The notes: generated by a model not told the origin, from the letters alone. Positions 9,631 through 18,921 are shown, numbered from the stretch's first letter. The stretch is 52,891 nucleotides of DNA from Dehalococcoidia bacterium (GCA_030753265.1 JASMCQ010000038.1:1-52891), one strand, 5' to 3'. Numbers and translations are program-made.

Positions 9631-10446
9631 TTGACGCAAATGGGGTCCTCCGACGCATCCAGCAGTACCGAGCGTAGGAGCCATCGTATCCTCTTGGTCG
9701 AAGACGACACGCGGACCCCTCGGTTGGAACAGTTCGTTTTGGAGGAAGAAGGGTTCGAGGTAATCTGCGCCCAATCCGGAGAGAAGGGCTTGCAAACCTT
9801 TGGGGATAAGGGCGCGGACCTGGTCTTGTTGGACGTCAGACTACCGGGCATAGACGGATTTACCGTATGTCAGCGGATCCGGGAGTTTTCCGTGGTGCCG
9901 ATCATCATGGTCACCGCCGAAGACCGCGATGAAGACAAGGTCCGCGGGCTGGAGGCTGGAGCCGACGACTACGTGACCAAACCGTTCTCCACGACTGAGT
10001 TGGCCGCCCGGGTGAAAGCCGTGCTCCGGCGGTCCGAATTCGCCACCCAGCCACCCGCCCCTAGGATCACGGACACCGAACCCGTCCCTCTGGACGATAC
10101 AAGCCCGGGTGATGACCTCGGCGCGGGCGATCCCTCTTCCTTTCCGCTGCCGCCTCCCGATATCGATGTCTACGAAGGCAACATCCGGCTCATGGTGAAA
10201 ACCACCGGAAGCATCCGAAGAATGATTTCTTTCGTGGGCGAACTGAGGCAAAACCCCCAATTTCAACTGCTGCGCCTGGTGTCCAATCAGCGCAATGGGG
10301 GCATGGACATCCTGCTGAGGCTCGAAGAGCCCATGCGGGTGAAGCCGACGCTCCTGCAAATGAAAGAGGTCTCCCAAGTGGAAACACCGAAGGAACCGCC
10401 CACACCCGACGAAGAGCGACTGCTCCACGTTTCCCTCGGCGGATAG
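9631..10446 (+). CDS. Response regulator with receiver domain and a non-DNA-binding C-terminal domain
   Basis: 271 residues. Residues 18-130 form a CheY-like receiver: acidic pocket E24-D25-D26, phosphoacceptor Asp68 (LLLDVRLPG), Thr95 and Lys117 (TKPF). A Pro/Asp-rich linker follows (about 140-175). The C-terminal domain (about 177-255; YEGNIRLMV, then a helix with FVGELRQNPQFQLLRLV, then GGMDILLRLEEP) is a type I associate with Chloroflexota signalling proteins and is not a winged helix. It probably acts by protein contact. The TTG start at 9631 is supported by GGGAGG ending 8 nt upstream; ATG 9640 is the alternative. The next gene is an MshEN-like remnant, which suggests a link to a type II/IV secretion or pilus ATPase. 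No histidine kinase is adjacent. Confidence 0.85.
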   Translation: MTQMGSSDASSSTERRSHRILLVEDDTRTPRLEQFVLEEEGFEVICAQSGEKGLQTFGDKGADLVLLDVRLPGIDGFTVCQRIREFSVVPIIMVTAEDRDEDKVRGLEAGADDYVTKPFSTTELAARVKAVLRRSEFATQPPAPRITDTEPVPLDDTSPGDDLGAGDPSSFPLPPPDIDVYEGNIRLMVKTTGSIRRMISFVGELRQNPQFQLLRLVSNQRNGGMDILLRLEEPMRVKPTLLQMKEVSQVETPKEPPTPDEERLLHVSLGG

Positions 10447-10511
10447 GGGTGCCGGTTAACCTGGCTCCAGCGCAATCCTCGCCCACATGCTCATGAAGGA
10501 CATGGAACGAC

Positions 10512-10974
10512 ATGGACATTGAGAGTGGCCGGCCCGAAACCGACGGAAACAGCCTCCTGGATGCCCAGCAGGCCGACTCGGGCGCCGTGGGAACGGTGCA
10601 AGACGTGGCGGAACAGTGGGCTCGGGGCCGCAGATTCTCCCTGGCCCAGATGCTGCTGGACGCCAGCATAATACCCGCCGACGAAGTGGCCAAGGCCCAG
10701 GAGACAGCCTGGAAGGAACGCCAGCCCTTGGGGCACGTCTTGGTGCGCGACGGTCTGGTCCTATCGCGAGATCTGGCCAACCTGAGCGCACCCCGTGTCC
10801 CCGAAACTTCGCTCCGCCGACTCCGGCAACATCGACGGTTGGGAGGTCAATCGATCGCTGGCGCTTATCCCCGCTGTTGGGCGACATCCTCCGGGAACAG
10901 GGTGCTGGGCGCGCCCTTCCACCTTGAACAGGCGCAGCGAATAGGCTGGGCCAACCCAGTCAACCCTTCATCGT
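10512..10974 (+). pseudogene. MshEN/GspE N-terminal-like gene with two compensating frame breaks
   Basis: From ATG 10512 the frame encodes FSLAQMLLDASIIPADEVAKAQETAWKERQPLGHVLVRDGLV, an MshEN-like module (LGxxLxxxGxIxxxxLxxAxxxQ), up to about 10790. The coding character then moves to another frame, where SPLLGDILREQG reads at about 10865-10905. It returns to the first frame for VLGAPFHLEQAQRIGWAN. Joined, the last two pieces make a second MshEN repeat (LGDILREQG..GAP..LEQAQ). Two opposite indels are therefore inferred. No ATPase domain follows. MshEN domains of pilus and secretion ATPases can bind c-di-GMP. The gene is either degenerate or the assembly has indels. Confidence 0.45.
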
Positions 10975-11175
10975 TTTTCGGAGGGAGTCCCGGTGACCTG
11001 CGCCCTTCCATTTCTCGTGCTTCGTGGCGCCGCCGGCAACGGGCATCGGGTATTGGTTCAGAGAGGGGGTGTTGAAGCAGGAACCTGCTTGCAGGTGGAA
11101 GGGCCCGTGGCCGGAAATCGGCCGGCGGGGCCGCACCGGCGGGGATTCTGGACGCCACGGGTTAACGGAGGCAGC

Positions 11176-11970
11176 CTACTCGTTGTCGCCCCACTCCGTT
11201 TCTATCTCTTCTTCGTCGATGATGCTCTCTTCCTCGTCATCATCGTCCAGGTCCTCGTCCCTGATGTAGCGAACGAGGCTCTCTCCCAGGTAAACCCGGT
11301 GTTCCTCTTTGGTCCTGGATGGGAAGGAGCAAACGCTTTGCAGGCTGCGGTGGCGGTAGGTTTCGCGAATTATTACGGCGATCCCCTGGTCGTTGACTCG
11401 AACAATGGCGGCGTCGTACTTGTTGCCGCCGCATATCAGCCGGGCCAGCCGCTGTCCCAGCTTCGGCTCGATCTGGCCCAGATAATCTCCGTGCTTGGAG
11501 TGGACGTTCACGGCGTTGTTTTCCACCACCAGAGTGGCCGGGTCGCTTGGTGCAATGCGAGCCACCGTCGGCCCCTTGGCCATCTTGCGCAGCACCGTGG
11601 TCCCCGATTTGCCGCTTTCCTCGATGAACAGTTGGGGCGCCCCGCCCGCTTTGCGGACCTGCCGGTTGGCAACCGGGCTGCTCTCCAGGCTGGACAGGCG
11701 GGCCAGATTCTTCTTGGCGATGGCGTTGTAAGGTGCGACCTGCGCCACCCGGCCCAACACATCCCTGGCCTCGCCATAACGGCCCAACTCCATCAACGCC
11801 TTGCCCAGCCGGTTCATCGCCTCAACGTCGTCGGCGAACAGCTCCAGGATGGCCCGGTTCACCTCGGTGGCGCGTTCCCACTCGCCGTTCAGGGCAAGAG
11901 AGACAGCCTCCCGGCTCAATTCACGCTTCAGCCGGGTCCCGTGCGTAGGTTGTGTCAGTCCCGTATCCAT
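11176..11970 (-). CDS. TPR protein with HIRAN-like domain and acidic tail
   Basis: 264 residues. Residues 18-95 contain two to three TPR-type helices (WERATEVNRAILELFADDVEAMNRLGKALMELGRY...). Residues about 145-215 (LVVENNAVNVHSKHGDYLGQIEPKLGQRLARLI...YDAAIVRV) resemble HIRAN, the small beta domain that binds DNA 3' ends or stalled forks in other proteins. The C-terminus ends in a very acidic run (about 238-264) full of Asp and Glu. No catalytic motif is visible. The function is unknown; a DNA-associated scaffold is a guess. It is monocistronic by context, with a 700-bp noncoding stretch upstream. Confidence 0.75.
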   Translation of the reverse strand: MDTGLTQPTHGTRLKRELSREAVSLALNGEWERATEVNRAILELFADDVEAMNRLGKALMELGRYGEARDVLGRVAQVAPYNAIAKKNLARLSSLESSPVANRQVRKAGGAPQLFIEESGKSGTTVLRKMAKGPTVARIAPSDPATLVVENNAVNVHSKHGDYLGQIEPKLGQRLARLICGGNKYDAAIVRVNDQGIAVIIRETYRHRSLQSVCSFPSRTKEEHRVYLGESLVRYIRDEDLDDDDEEESIIDEEEIETEWGDNE

Positions 11971-12677
11971 CCCATCTCCAGTGTAGGGGCAGGCTCTTCT
12001 AAATGCGACCCCCTGGATGCCCCCCTTTCGGTGTCACCACTCCGGAACCAAAAGCCGTTCCAGATGAGATGCTTTGCCAGGTCCGGGTTCTTGCCCGGAT
12101 GGCCGCCCGGCCTGCTGTGATGCGGCGGCGGTAGGCTCCTTCGCAAAGCACCTTCACCCAGTCCGCAAGCCTAACCAAAAAAAGATTATATCTAGTAGTT
12201 ACAACAAAACCACGCTTATGGTCAAGCCTTCACCGGGCAGTTTCCCGATCATTTTCCAGGGACGGCTCGCGCTTCCGGACGCTCGTGGGTGGGATGCAAG
12301 AACCTTTCCCTCCCGTCATTCCGGCTTTGACCTGGGGAGAAAAGTCACTTTCTGCCCATTGGGGGCTGATTCCGGCGCGGTCGCCCGCGCCGCTAACTGC
12401 CCGGCGGTTTCCCGGCTACGAAGCGTCATTACCGCGAAAATGGCGAGCCAGGGCGTCCGGGCCGGGAAACGTGAAAAGGGACCGGCCCTTCAGCCTCCGG
12501 CGGGTTGCCTGAGACATCCATCTTTGGGCAACCGGCTTCCCCCAGAGCTTGAAGGACGCGTGGGGCCGATGCCCGCCATCTCGGGTATGGAGCGCCGGGT
12601 AACGGGAAAGAAGCAGACTCCTCCGAGCCTTCCGATGCAGCGGGAGACGCGAGGAGTAGCGGGGCCGGCGGCGGCGA
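11971..12677. other. 700-bp gene-free stretch upstream of the TPR/HIRAN gene
   Basis: No frame shows domain-like sequence; a 233-codon forward frame is Pro/Arg/Gly-rich and looks spurious. An AT-rich island at 12170-12225 contains a reverse-strand TATAAT (12191-12186), a possible -10 for the TPR gene, but no good -35 at proper spacing. A CCCGTCATTCCGG fragment near 12313 resembles the head of the dispersed repeats. Confidence 0.4.
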
Positions 12678-13463
12678 TCAGGGCAGATTCGACTCCACTC
12701 GTTCCCGGGCCGCGGGCCGGCGGTGACGCCCCCAGCGGTAACGCCATCGAATCTTCAGCAGGTCGAGGGTCATGAGGAGGGAGTCACGGACGGGGCGCAC
12801 CTTGCTTTGCTCCCGATAGTACCAATCCACGGCGATTTCCTGCATCGCCAGTCCCGTCCTACGGGCCAGGAACAGTATCTCCACATCGAAAGCAAAGCCG
12901 TTCATGGTCTGGCGCTTGAACAGGTCCGGCGCGATCTCCCCTCGAAAGCACTTGAACCCGCATTGGGTATCCTGCAGACGGGGCACCGCCAGGACACGGA
13001 CCAGAGTGTTGAAGACCCGCCCCATGAGGCGCCTGCGGTTTGGCTCGCCGATGCGCCGGGCGCCGGGCGCCTCTCTGGAGCCGATGGCGATGTCGACACC
13101 CTCGATCTGGGGAGGAAGAAACCGCTCCACCTGTTCGATGGGCACCGACAGGTCCGCATCGCACAGGAAACGGTACTGGCCGGAAGCCGCCAGCATGGCA
13201 TTTTTTACCGCCGACCCCTTACCCCGGTGGGCCAGCTTGATCAGGTGTAGATTTGGCTGCGACTCGGCCAGGCCGCCGACCAGCCTGCCGGTGCCGTCGG
13301 TACTGCCGTCGTCGGCCACCAGCACCTCCCAGGAATACGGCCGGGTATTGAGGAACCCGATTACCCGCTCCAAGGTGTCGCCGATGCGGGGCTCCTCGTT
13401 GTAGGCCGGGATCACGATGGAAAGAAAGGGCCGAGGTGAGGGGCATTCTCTTACTGAAGCCAT
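12678..13463 (-). CDS. GT2 glycosyltransferase (polyprenyl/dolichyl-phosphate glycosyltransferase type)
   Basis: 261 residues, GT-A fold. Visible motifs are IVIPAYNEE (nucleotide binding, about 16-24), VADDGSTDGT, the DXD-type metal site CDADLS and the DTQCGFKCFRG block. That last block is typical of ALG5-like dolichyl-phosphate glucosyltransferases and bacterial relatives. It transfers a sugar from a nucleotide donor, probably to a polyprenyl phosphate. No terminal membrane helices are seen, so it would act at the cytoplasmic face. It starts 18 bp after lysC ends on the same strand, so it is probably co-transcribed, although it has no obvious tie to amino-acid synthesis. The C-terminal 30 residues are Arg-rich. 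Confidence 0.88.
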   Translation of the reverse strand: MASVRECPSPRPFLSIVIPAYNEEPRIGDTLERVIGFLNTRPYSWEVLVADDGSTDGTGRLVGGLAESQPNLHLIKLAHRGKGSAVKNAMLAASGQYRFLCDADLSVPIEQVERFLPPQIEGVDIAIGSREAPGARRIGEPNRRRLMGRVFNTLVRVLAVPRLQDTQCGFKCFRGEIAPDLFKRQTMNGFAFDVEILFLARRTGLAMQEIAVDWYYREQSKVRPVRDSLLMTLDLLKIRWRYRWGRHRRPAARERVESNLP

Positions 13464-13481
13464 GTGCAGGCGGCCTCGGCC

Positions 13482-14726
13482 CTATGGCCCCTCGTCCAAC
13501 TTGAAGTGGCGATGCAACAGCCGCACGGCTTGTTTGGTCTGCTCCTCACTGATGATGCAGGATATCCGGATTTCGGAAGTGGTGATCATGTCTATGTTGA
13601 TGTTCCCGTCGGCCAGGATCCGAAACATCCTGGCGGCGTAACCCGGCGTGTTCTGCATTCCCGAGCCTACGATGCTGACCGAGGCCAAGGAGGGATCGGT
13701 TATCACCTCGGAGGCGCCGATACTTCTCATCGCACTCTCCACCTCCGCCACCGCCCTGGGCAGGTCCGTCCGGCTCACCGTGAAGCTGATGTCGGTGGTC
13801 CGCTCCACGCTAGTGTTTTGAACGATGGTGTCGACGCTGACCCCCATGCGGGCCAGCGGTTCGAACAGGGCGGCGGCCACTCCGGGTTGGTCCGGTACGG
13901 AGCGCACGGTGATCTTGGCCACATTGGTGTGGTAGGCGATCCCGGTAACCTTGATTCTTCCTTCAATCTTCTGGTCCATTGGAGTTTCTTCTTTTCCGCT
14001 GTGAATAAGGGTACCTCCGGCGTCGCCGAAGCTGGACGCCACGTAGATGGGCACCTTGAAAACGGCGCCCACCTCAATAGACCGGGGATGCATCTTGGCC
14101 CCGTAGCTGGCCAACTCCAGCATCTCATCATAGCTGATCTCGTCCAGCTTGCGGGCCTTGGGCACCACTCGCGGGTCGGCGGTGTAGATGCCATCCACAT
14201 CAGTGTAAATCTCGCAGCGGTCGGCCTTCAAGGCGGCCGCCAAGGCCACGGCGGTGGTATCGGAGCCACCCCGTCCCAAGGTGGTTACGTCCTGGTCCTC
14301 GGTGACGCCCTGAAACCCGGCCACCACCACCACCCAGCCTTTCTTAAGCTCGGTCTTGACCCGGCCGGTGTCAATTCGGTCGATACGGGCCCGGCCGTGG
14401 GTTGTGTCGGTGTGAATCCCGGCCTGGAAACCACTCAAGCTGATGGCGTCCAGACCCAAGGTGCGCAGGGCCATGGTCAGGAGGGTACTGGATACCAGCT
14501 CGCCGGTAGACAGGAGCAGGTCCAGCTCCCGGAGGTCCGGTTGTTTGGCGACCGTCTGGGCCAGCCGGATAAGCTCGTCGGTGGTGTCGCCCATCGCGGA
14601 AACGACGGCAACCACGTCGGCGCCCTCACTCTTGGCCTTGCCGATGCGGCGGGCCACGTTGACTATTTTTTCGGCATCCGCCACCGAGGACCCGCCGTAT
14701 TTCTGGACAATCAGGGTCAAGTGCAC
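13482..14726 (-). CDS. lysC: Aspartate kinase
   Basis: Phosphorylates aspartate, the first step to lysine, threonine and methionine. 414 residues, the usual length of a monofunctional enzyme. The N-terminal kinase domain shows VQKYGGSSVAD and VVVVSAMG-type loops, and GRGGSDTTAVALAAAL is the catalytic/aspartate site. Two ACT domains follow (about 265-405; VTGIAYHTNVAKITVRSVPDQPG and VSIVGSGMQNTPGYAARMF), the site of lysine/threonine feedback. Starts at GTG 14726 with a GGGG-type site just upstream. It lies in a minus-strand group with thrB upstream and a GT2 gene downstream. Confidence 0.97.
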   Translation of the reverse strand: MHLTLIVQKYGGSSVADAEKIVNVARRIGKAKSEGADVVAVVSAMGDTTDELIRLAQTVAKQPDLRELDLLLSTGELVSSTLLTMALRTLGLDAISLSGFQAGIHTDTTHGRARIDRIDTGRVKTELKKGWVVVVAGFQGVTEDQDVTTLGRGGSDTTAVALAAALKADRCEIYTDVDGIYTADPRVVPKARKLDEISYDEMLELASYGAKMHPRSIEVGAVFKVPIYVASSFGDAGGTLIHSGKEETPMDQKIEGRIKVTGIAYHTNVAKITVRSVPDQPGVAAALFEPLARMGVSVDTIVQNTSVERTTDISFTVSRTDLPRAVAEVESAMRSIGASEVITDPSLASVSIVGSGMQNTPGYAARMFRILADGNINIDMITTSEIRISCIISEEQTKQAVRLLHRHFKLDEGP

Positions 14727-14828
14727 TTTCCCCGCTGGAGCATTGGATCAATGAGCTACCGGCGGTCAGCCGCCGAACGGTCTACGGTCATCGAAAGCCG
14801 GGTCCGGTTTGCCGGGAAGCAACCCATC

Positions 14829-15743
14829 TCAGCCATCCAGCAGATGGGCGCCCTGAGTCGTCGGCCGGGTTACCTGCACCCGGCCTTCCACGCCCGCTTG
14901 CCTGGCGGCTTCAGCCATTTCATAGGCCACGGTCATCTCCCGCCCCTGGGCGAAGGCGAGGACCGTGGAGCCGCTGCCGGAGAGAAAGACTCCCAGGGCT
15001 CCCGCATCTCGCGCCGCTTTGAAAAGCAGCTTCATTGCCGGGAACAGGGGCTGCCGGTAGGGTTGATGCAGCCGGTCCTGGGTCGCCACTCCCAGGTATT
15101 CGAGGTGGTTGGTGGCCAGGCCCGCGAGGAGCAGGGCGGCGCGGCCCATGTTGTATACGGCGTCGGCCACGGTGACCTTTTCCGGAAGCACGGCCCGGGC
15201 GTCGGAGGTGGCTATTCTGACCTCAGGTATGAACAGCACGGCAGTCAGGTCCGCGGGCACGGCTATCGCCGCGGTGTAGAGCTGGTCTTGCTCGGTAAGC
15301 ACCAGTTGCAGGCCGCCGAGGACGGCGGCGGCGACGTTGTCCGGGTGGCCTTCGATGGTGGCGGCCATCTCCAGCAAGTCGTTGGAGGAAAAAGCGCCGT
15401 CGCACAGCCTGTTGGCCGCCACCAGCCCGCTGGCGATAGCAGCGGCGCTGCTGCCCAGGCCCCGGGCCAGAGGAATCTCGTTGTGACAGCGCAGGTGCAG
15501 CGGGGGCATCTCCCGTCCAGCCTCCCGGAAGAGGAAGACCACGGCCCGGTAGACCAGGTTTTCCGGGCCGGTGGCCAGTTCCCCGGCGCCTTCCCCGGTA
15601 ATATCCACCAGCGGCCCGCCGGGGCCCGGCGAACCTTCCAGCACCTCCAACCGGTTCCAGAGGTCCAGGGCAAGGCCCAGGCAATCGTAGCCCGGTCCCA
15701 GATTAGCCGTGGTGGCGGGGGCCAAAACCTGGATCGGTTTCAT
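14829..15743 (-). CDS. thrB: Homoserine kinase
   Basis: GHMP-family kinase that makes O-phosphohomoserine for threonine synthesis. About 304 residues from ATG 15743. The N-terminus has APATTANLGPGYDCLGLAL (substrate pocket), the ATP loop is LARGLGSSAAAIASG, and the C-terminal GHMP motif is GVFLSGSGSTVLAF. ATG 15743 was chosen over the upstream TTG because the conserved fold begins at once (MKPIQVLAPATTANLG). It lies between the PhnA-like hydrolase (50 bp upstream) and lysC (102 bp downstream). No threonine synthase or homoserine dehydrogenase is in the window. Confidence 0.95.
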   Translation of the reverse strand: MKPIQVLAPATTANLGPGYDCLGLALDLWNRLEVLEGSPGPGGPLVDITGEGAGELATGPENLVYRAVVFLFREAGREMPPLHLRCHNEIPLARGLGSSAAAIASGLVAANRLCDGAFSSNDLLEMAATIEGHPDNVAAAVLGGLQLVLTEQDQLYTAAIAVPADLTAVLFIPEVRIATSDARAVLPEKVTVADAVYNMGRAALLLAGLATNHLEYLGVATQDRLHQPYRQPLFPAMKLLFKAARDAGALGVFLSGSGSTVLAFAQGREMTVAYEMAEAARQAGVEGRVQVTRPTTQGAHLLDG

Positions 15744-15793
15744 CTCTGTTCCAGCATAAACGGGCGACGCCAAACCAGCCGGTGCACGATCGC

Positions 15794-16894
15794 TTAAACC
15801 AGCACTCGCTCGAAGACGTAGCGGCCCAGGTCCTTATTCTCTTTGAACTCAAACCCGTCAAAGGCGCCGCCGTAGCCGATGACCGGCACCCGCTGCTCGT
15901 ACAGTGAGCCGTGGGAGCGGAGGCCACCGGGCAGGTCCACCTCATTCGGATCGCCGAAGACCGTGTCGGCGGACCCCAGCACCACGATATCCCCGATCCG
16001 GTCGGGCATCAGCCGGAATCTTTCCGCCGCGACCCCCCTCGGCAAGGCCTCGTCGACCCCATCGATACCGTTCAATACCTCCAGCGCCGGTTCCACGTCC
16101 CCATCCTCCAGGTAGACGTAGATGCAGCCTCCGAGGTTGGAATGGTGCACCGTGTACCGGTCCTTGATGATGGGAACCGCCCGGGATTGGATGCCGTTCC
16201 GGGCCAGCTCCGCCGGCAGGTGTATCATCCGGCTCTTGGGCGACATCCCGTGGTCGGCGGTGATCAATATCTGGAACTCCGGCATGCCGTCCAGCAGCTT
16301 GCCGATGGCCCCGTCGAGCATCGCCAGGTGCCGGAAGGACTCGGGCTGCTCAGGAGCATAGGTGTGCATGGCATAGTCGGTGGTGGTCAGGTACACCAAG
16401 TCGTAATGCTCTTGCGACAGAATGTACCGGCCGGCGTCGATGACCCACTGGTTGACTTCCAGGGAGTAGATGGGTGGAGGCTCGCCGACGCCGCTCACCA
16501 CCCAATCAGGAGGCTGCTCCGAGGACACGCTGAGGGTGGCCCCGTCGCCCAGCAATCGCCGCAGCTTGTCCTTGGCCGTCACCAGCAAAGACCGGGCTCC
16601 CAGGTTCCTGGCTCGCTGGAACATGGTCTCGGCCTGAATAAAATCCCCGGACTCCATGTAGAATTCCTCAGAACTCTGCCGGTTGAACCAGTAGTTGGTG
16701 GTGATCCCGTGGATCTGGGGATAGCTCGCGGTCACCAGCGACACGTTATTCACGTTGGTCACGGTGGGCATTATCGCCTTCGCCTCCAACGTGAACCCCT
16801 GGCTGGCCAGCTCCTGGATTCGGGGCGTCGGGCAGGACTCCAGATATCGCGGGTCCAGACCGTCCACCATGATCAAGACAGTCGTTAAGGGCAC
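15794..16894 (-). CDS. Alkaline phosphatase superfamily hydrolase, phosphonoacetate hydrolase-like
   Basis: About 366 residues with the two-metal alkaline phosphatase/NPP fold. Likely metal ligands are Asp11 (MVDGLD), Asp173 and His177 (TTTDYAMHTY), Asp214-His215 (TADHGMSP) and His328 (LRSHGS). The nucleophile is probably Thr46 in PTVTNVNNVSLVTASYPQIHGIT, a stretch very like PhnA (phosphonoacetate hydrolase: TNPNNxSIVTGxPPxxHGI). A C-P or phosphodiester substrate is likely but not proven. The GTG at 16894 was chosen because AGGAGG stands 5 nt before it; the TTG five codons upstream has no site. It is first in a run with thrB, lysC and GT2. No other phosphonate gene is nearby. Confidence 0.8.
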   Translation of the reverse strand: MPLTTVLIMVDGLDPRYLESCPTPRIQELASQGFTLEAKAIMPTVTNVNNVSLVTASYPQIHGITTNYWFNRQSSEEFYMESGDFIQAETMFQRARNLGARSLLVTAKDKLRRLLGDGATLSVSSEQPPDWVVSGVGEPPPIYSLEVNQWVIDAGRYILSQEHYDLVYLTTTDYAMHTYAPEQPESFRHLAMLDGAIGKLLDGMPEFQILITADHGMSPKSRMIHLPAELARNGIQSRAVPIIKDRYTVHHSNLGGCIYVYLEDGDVEPALEVLNGIDGVDEALPRGVAAERFRLMPDRIGDIVVLGSADTVFGDPNEVDLPGGLRSHGSLYEQRVPVIGYGGAFDGFEFKENKDLGRYVFERVLV

Positions 16895-17394
16895 TCCTGC
16901 CTCCTGCAATTCTCAGCCTGGGCCGTGGGACCGGCCCAAAGGTGGAAACGCGTGGGCACCTCCGGCCCGGCAGTCCGGTGATTAGACTCTAACCCATCTT
17001 GCCCACGGCAGCAAGGGATGCCGATGCGGAGGCGCGGGTCTTTGCGGCTAAAATGCGGAGCCGGGCGGTCTACCTGGAAAGAACGGCGGACGCTCAGACC
17101 GACGGGGCTTGGATGAGGGGGCCGGGAGGGCATTTGGCAAGAACCGGGCCACCCGAGGGGGCTCAAGGCGTGGGCAAAGCGCGGCCAAACCACTGGAATG
17201 GGCCGGCCGCCCTCGAGGCAGCGGGGGCCTATGGAATCGAAGCGGTCCTCCGCTTGGGACCAAACCGGAGCTGCTCTTCCCCGGCTGGCGGCCCCTCCAC
17301 CGTCCGCGATTACCGGTCCGGGTTCACCTTCTTGCGAGGCTCGACCGCGCGGACCAGGGCCTCAGCCGGCGCCCCCTCGGGCAAGCTGCCGGGA
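16895..17394. other. 500-bp region without a recognisable gene
   Basis: GC-rich DNA between treT (3' end) and the PhnA-like gene (5' end). A 163-codon forward frame and several shorter ones overlap one another and have no domain character. I see no hairpin with a U-tract and no repeat copy here. Confidence 0.4.
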
Positions 17395-18705
17395 CTACCC
17401 AAGCCGTTGTGGCTTTGCCCATTGGTGCTCTGGACCATGGCCCGGCCTCTCGATCTGGGATCTAACTATCCGAAGGTAATCCAACGCTAGCCGGGGCAGG
17501 AGGAACCGCTCGCGGACTCGCTTCCGGGCCTCTTCGCCCATCCGAGCGCGCAAGGCGGGGTCTTGGATAAGCTGGACAACCCGACGGCCACACTCCTCCG
17601 GTGAGTCCACCAGGAAGCCGTTGACACCGTCCTCGATCTGGACGCGTATCCCCCCGACGTTGCCACCGATGACAGGCGCGCCCTTCCACATGGCCTCGGA
17701 GACGGTCAGCCCAAAGCCCTCACGGGTAGATTTCTGAAGGATCACTTTCGAGGCCACCTGGAAAGCGTTGACGATACAGTCCACGGTGCAAGGCAGTCCG
17801 TTGGGGTCGAAATATAGGTGGATGTCGGGGTCGCCGGCGGCATGCTCCGTGACGCTGGCCAGCACTTCCAGGGCCTCCGGGTCGTCGTTGGCCAGCGTCA
17901 GGCCCAGCAGGGCCAATTGCAGTCCGGGAATGTCGCGGCGGGCCAGGCGGAAGGCGTCGATGACACCCTTGGGGTCTTTCCAGGGGTCGAAGCGCGACAC
18001 CTGGGTCATCAGAGGCCGGTCCGGGTCAATTCCCATGGCGGCGACCAAACTGAGGGCCTCGGACTCGCCAAGAGGGTCGTTCTTCGCGGTCAGAGGATCG
18101 ATGGCGGGCGGCACGACGCTGACCGGTGGGGTATCCAGCCCCTTGGGCGCGTATTGGGGCAAAGACACGATTACCTGGTCGTAGTTCCGGGCCAGGGGCA
18201 TGAGTGTATCAAGCACCGATCGGTTCGGTGAGGTCAGGTCTATGTGGCACACCCAGAGCCAGGTCTGATCCGCCGGCCGGGGCAGCAAACTGGCCAGCGG
18301 CAGTAGTTGTGGGTCATGGAGAAACCAAACGTCGGCCGCCAGCTGATTCCGGTTAATCTCATCAGCTACCCGCTGAATATTCCCGAAGTATGTATCCAAC
18401 TCACCGGCCGACAGGGTGCCTTCGGCTCCCTGCAGCAGGTTGTGAATGCGCTTCGTGACCTTGAAAAACTCCGGCTCCGGGTCGATAACCACCCTCTCGG
18501 TGGCTATGCCCAACGAGGTCATGAGTGGGACCAGGGACTGAAGTATTTCGGCTACGCCCCCGCCAAAGGCGGTGCTGTTGATGTGAACGACTCGCAGGTG
18601 GCTCAGGTCACGGGCCACCGCCTTCAGATCGTCCGCCAGCTGGGATGTTATGAGTGGAAGGTAGTTTTCAAATGGAACCACGGGTTGCGCTAGCTTCAGA
18701 TACAT
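17395..18705 (-). CDS. treT: Trehalose glycosyltransferring synthase / GT4 glycosyltransferase
   Basis: 436 residues, GT-B fold, GT4 family. TreT joins glucose from NDP-glucose to free glucose to give trehalose. The N-terminal domain has VHINSTAFGGGVAEIL (acceptor/donor loop), the middle has CHIDLTSPN and SRFDPWKDPKGVIDAF (phosphate-contacting region), and the C-terminal half carries the retaining-GT motif QKSTREGFGLTVSEAMWKGAPVIGG (E-x7-E). The length and the GGGVAE motif match TreT rather than generic GT4 enzymes. It would supply a compatible solute or sugar reserve. It stands alone on the minus strand with an AT-rich 216-bp upstream region. Confidence 0.88.
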   Translation of the reverse strand: MYLKLAQPVVPFENYLPLITSQLADDLKAVARDLSHLRVVHINSTAFGGGVAEILQSLVPLMTSLGIATERVVIDPEPEFFKVTKRIHNLLQGAEGTLSAGELDTYFGNIQRVADEINRNQLAADVWFLHDPQLLPLASLLPRPADQTWLWVCHIDLTSPNRSVLDTLMPLARNYDQVIVSLPQYAPKGLDTPPVSVVPPAIDPLTAKNDPLGESEALSLVAAMGIDPDRPLMTQVSRFDPWKDPKGVIDAFRLARRDIPGLQLALLGLTLANDDPEALEVLASVTEHAAGDPDIHLYFDPNGLPCTVDCIVNAFQVASKVILQKSTREGFGLTVSEAMWKGAPVIGGNVGGIRVQIEDGVNGFLVDSPEECGRRVVQLIQDPALRARMGEEARKRVRERFLLPRLALDYLRIVRSQIERPGHGPEHQWAKPQRLG

Positions 18706-18921
18706 TCGGCTGTATACTCCCGGTTAATTTGTTCGGAGTGTGCTCATCTTTAACACCGTTGTAGACGCGGGCAGATATAGGTTCATTTCCAGGTACTTAT
18801 CATTTCACCCGTATGGCGCTAGTTCAAGCAGAAATCGAACAGCTTATGACGAGTTCTACCAACCAAGCGGCCTCACTTATATCACGTTTTCGCCGGCAAG
18901 GAAATCGGCCCCAAGCCCCCA

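Noticed and set aside
12074..12775. 233-codon forward frame
   Set aside because: Low-complexity Pro/Gly/Arg composition, overlaps the GT2 gene end, no ribosome site and no domain.
13464..15797. 777-codon forward frame opposite lysC and thrB
   Set aside because: Same reason: both reverse-strand genes are unmistakable, and the forward frame lacks any motif or start signal.
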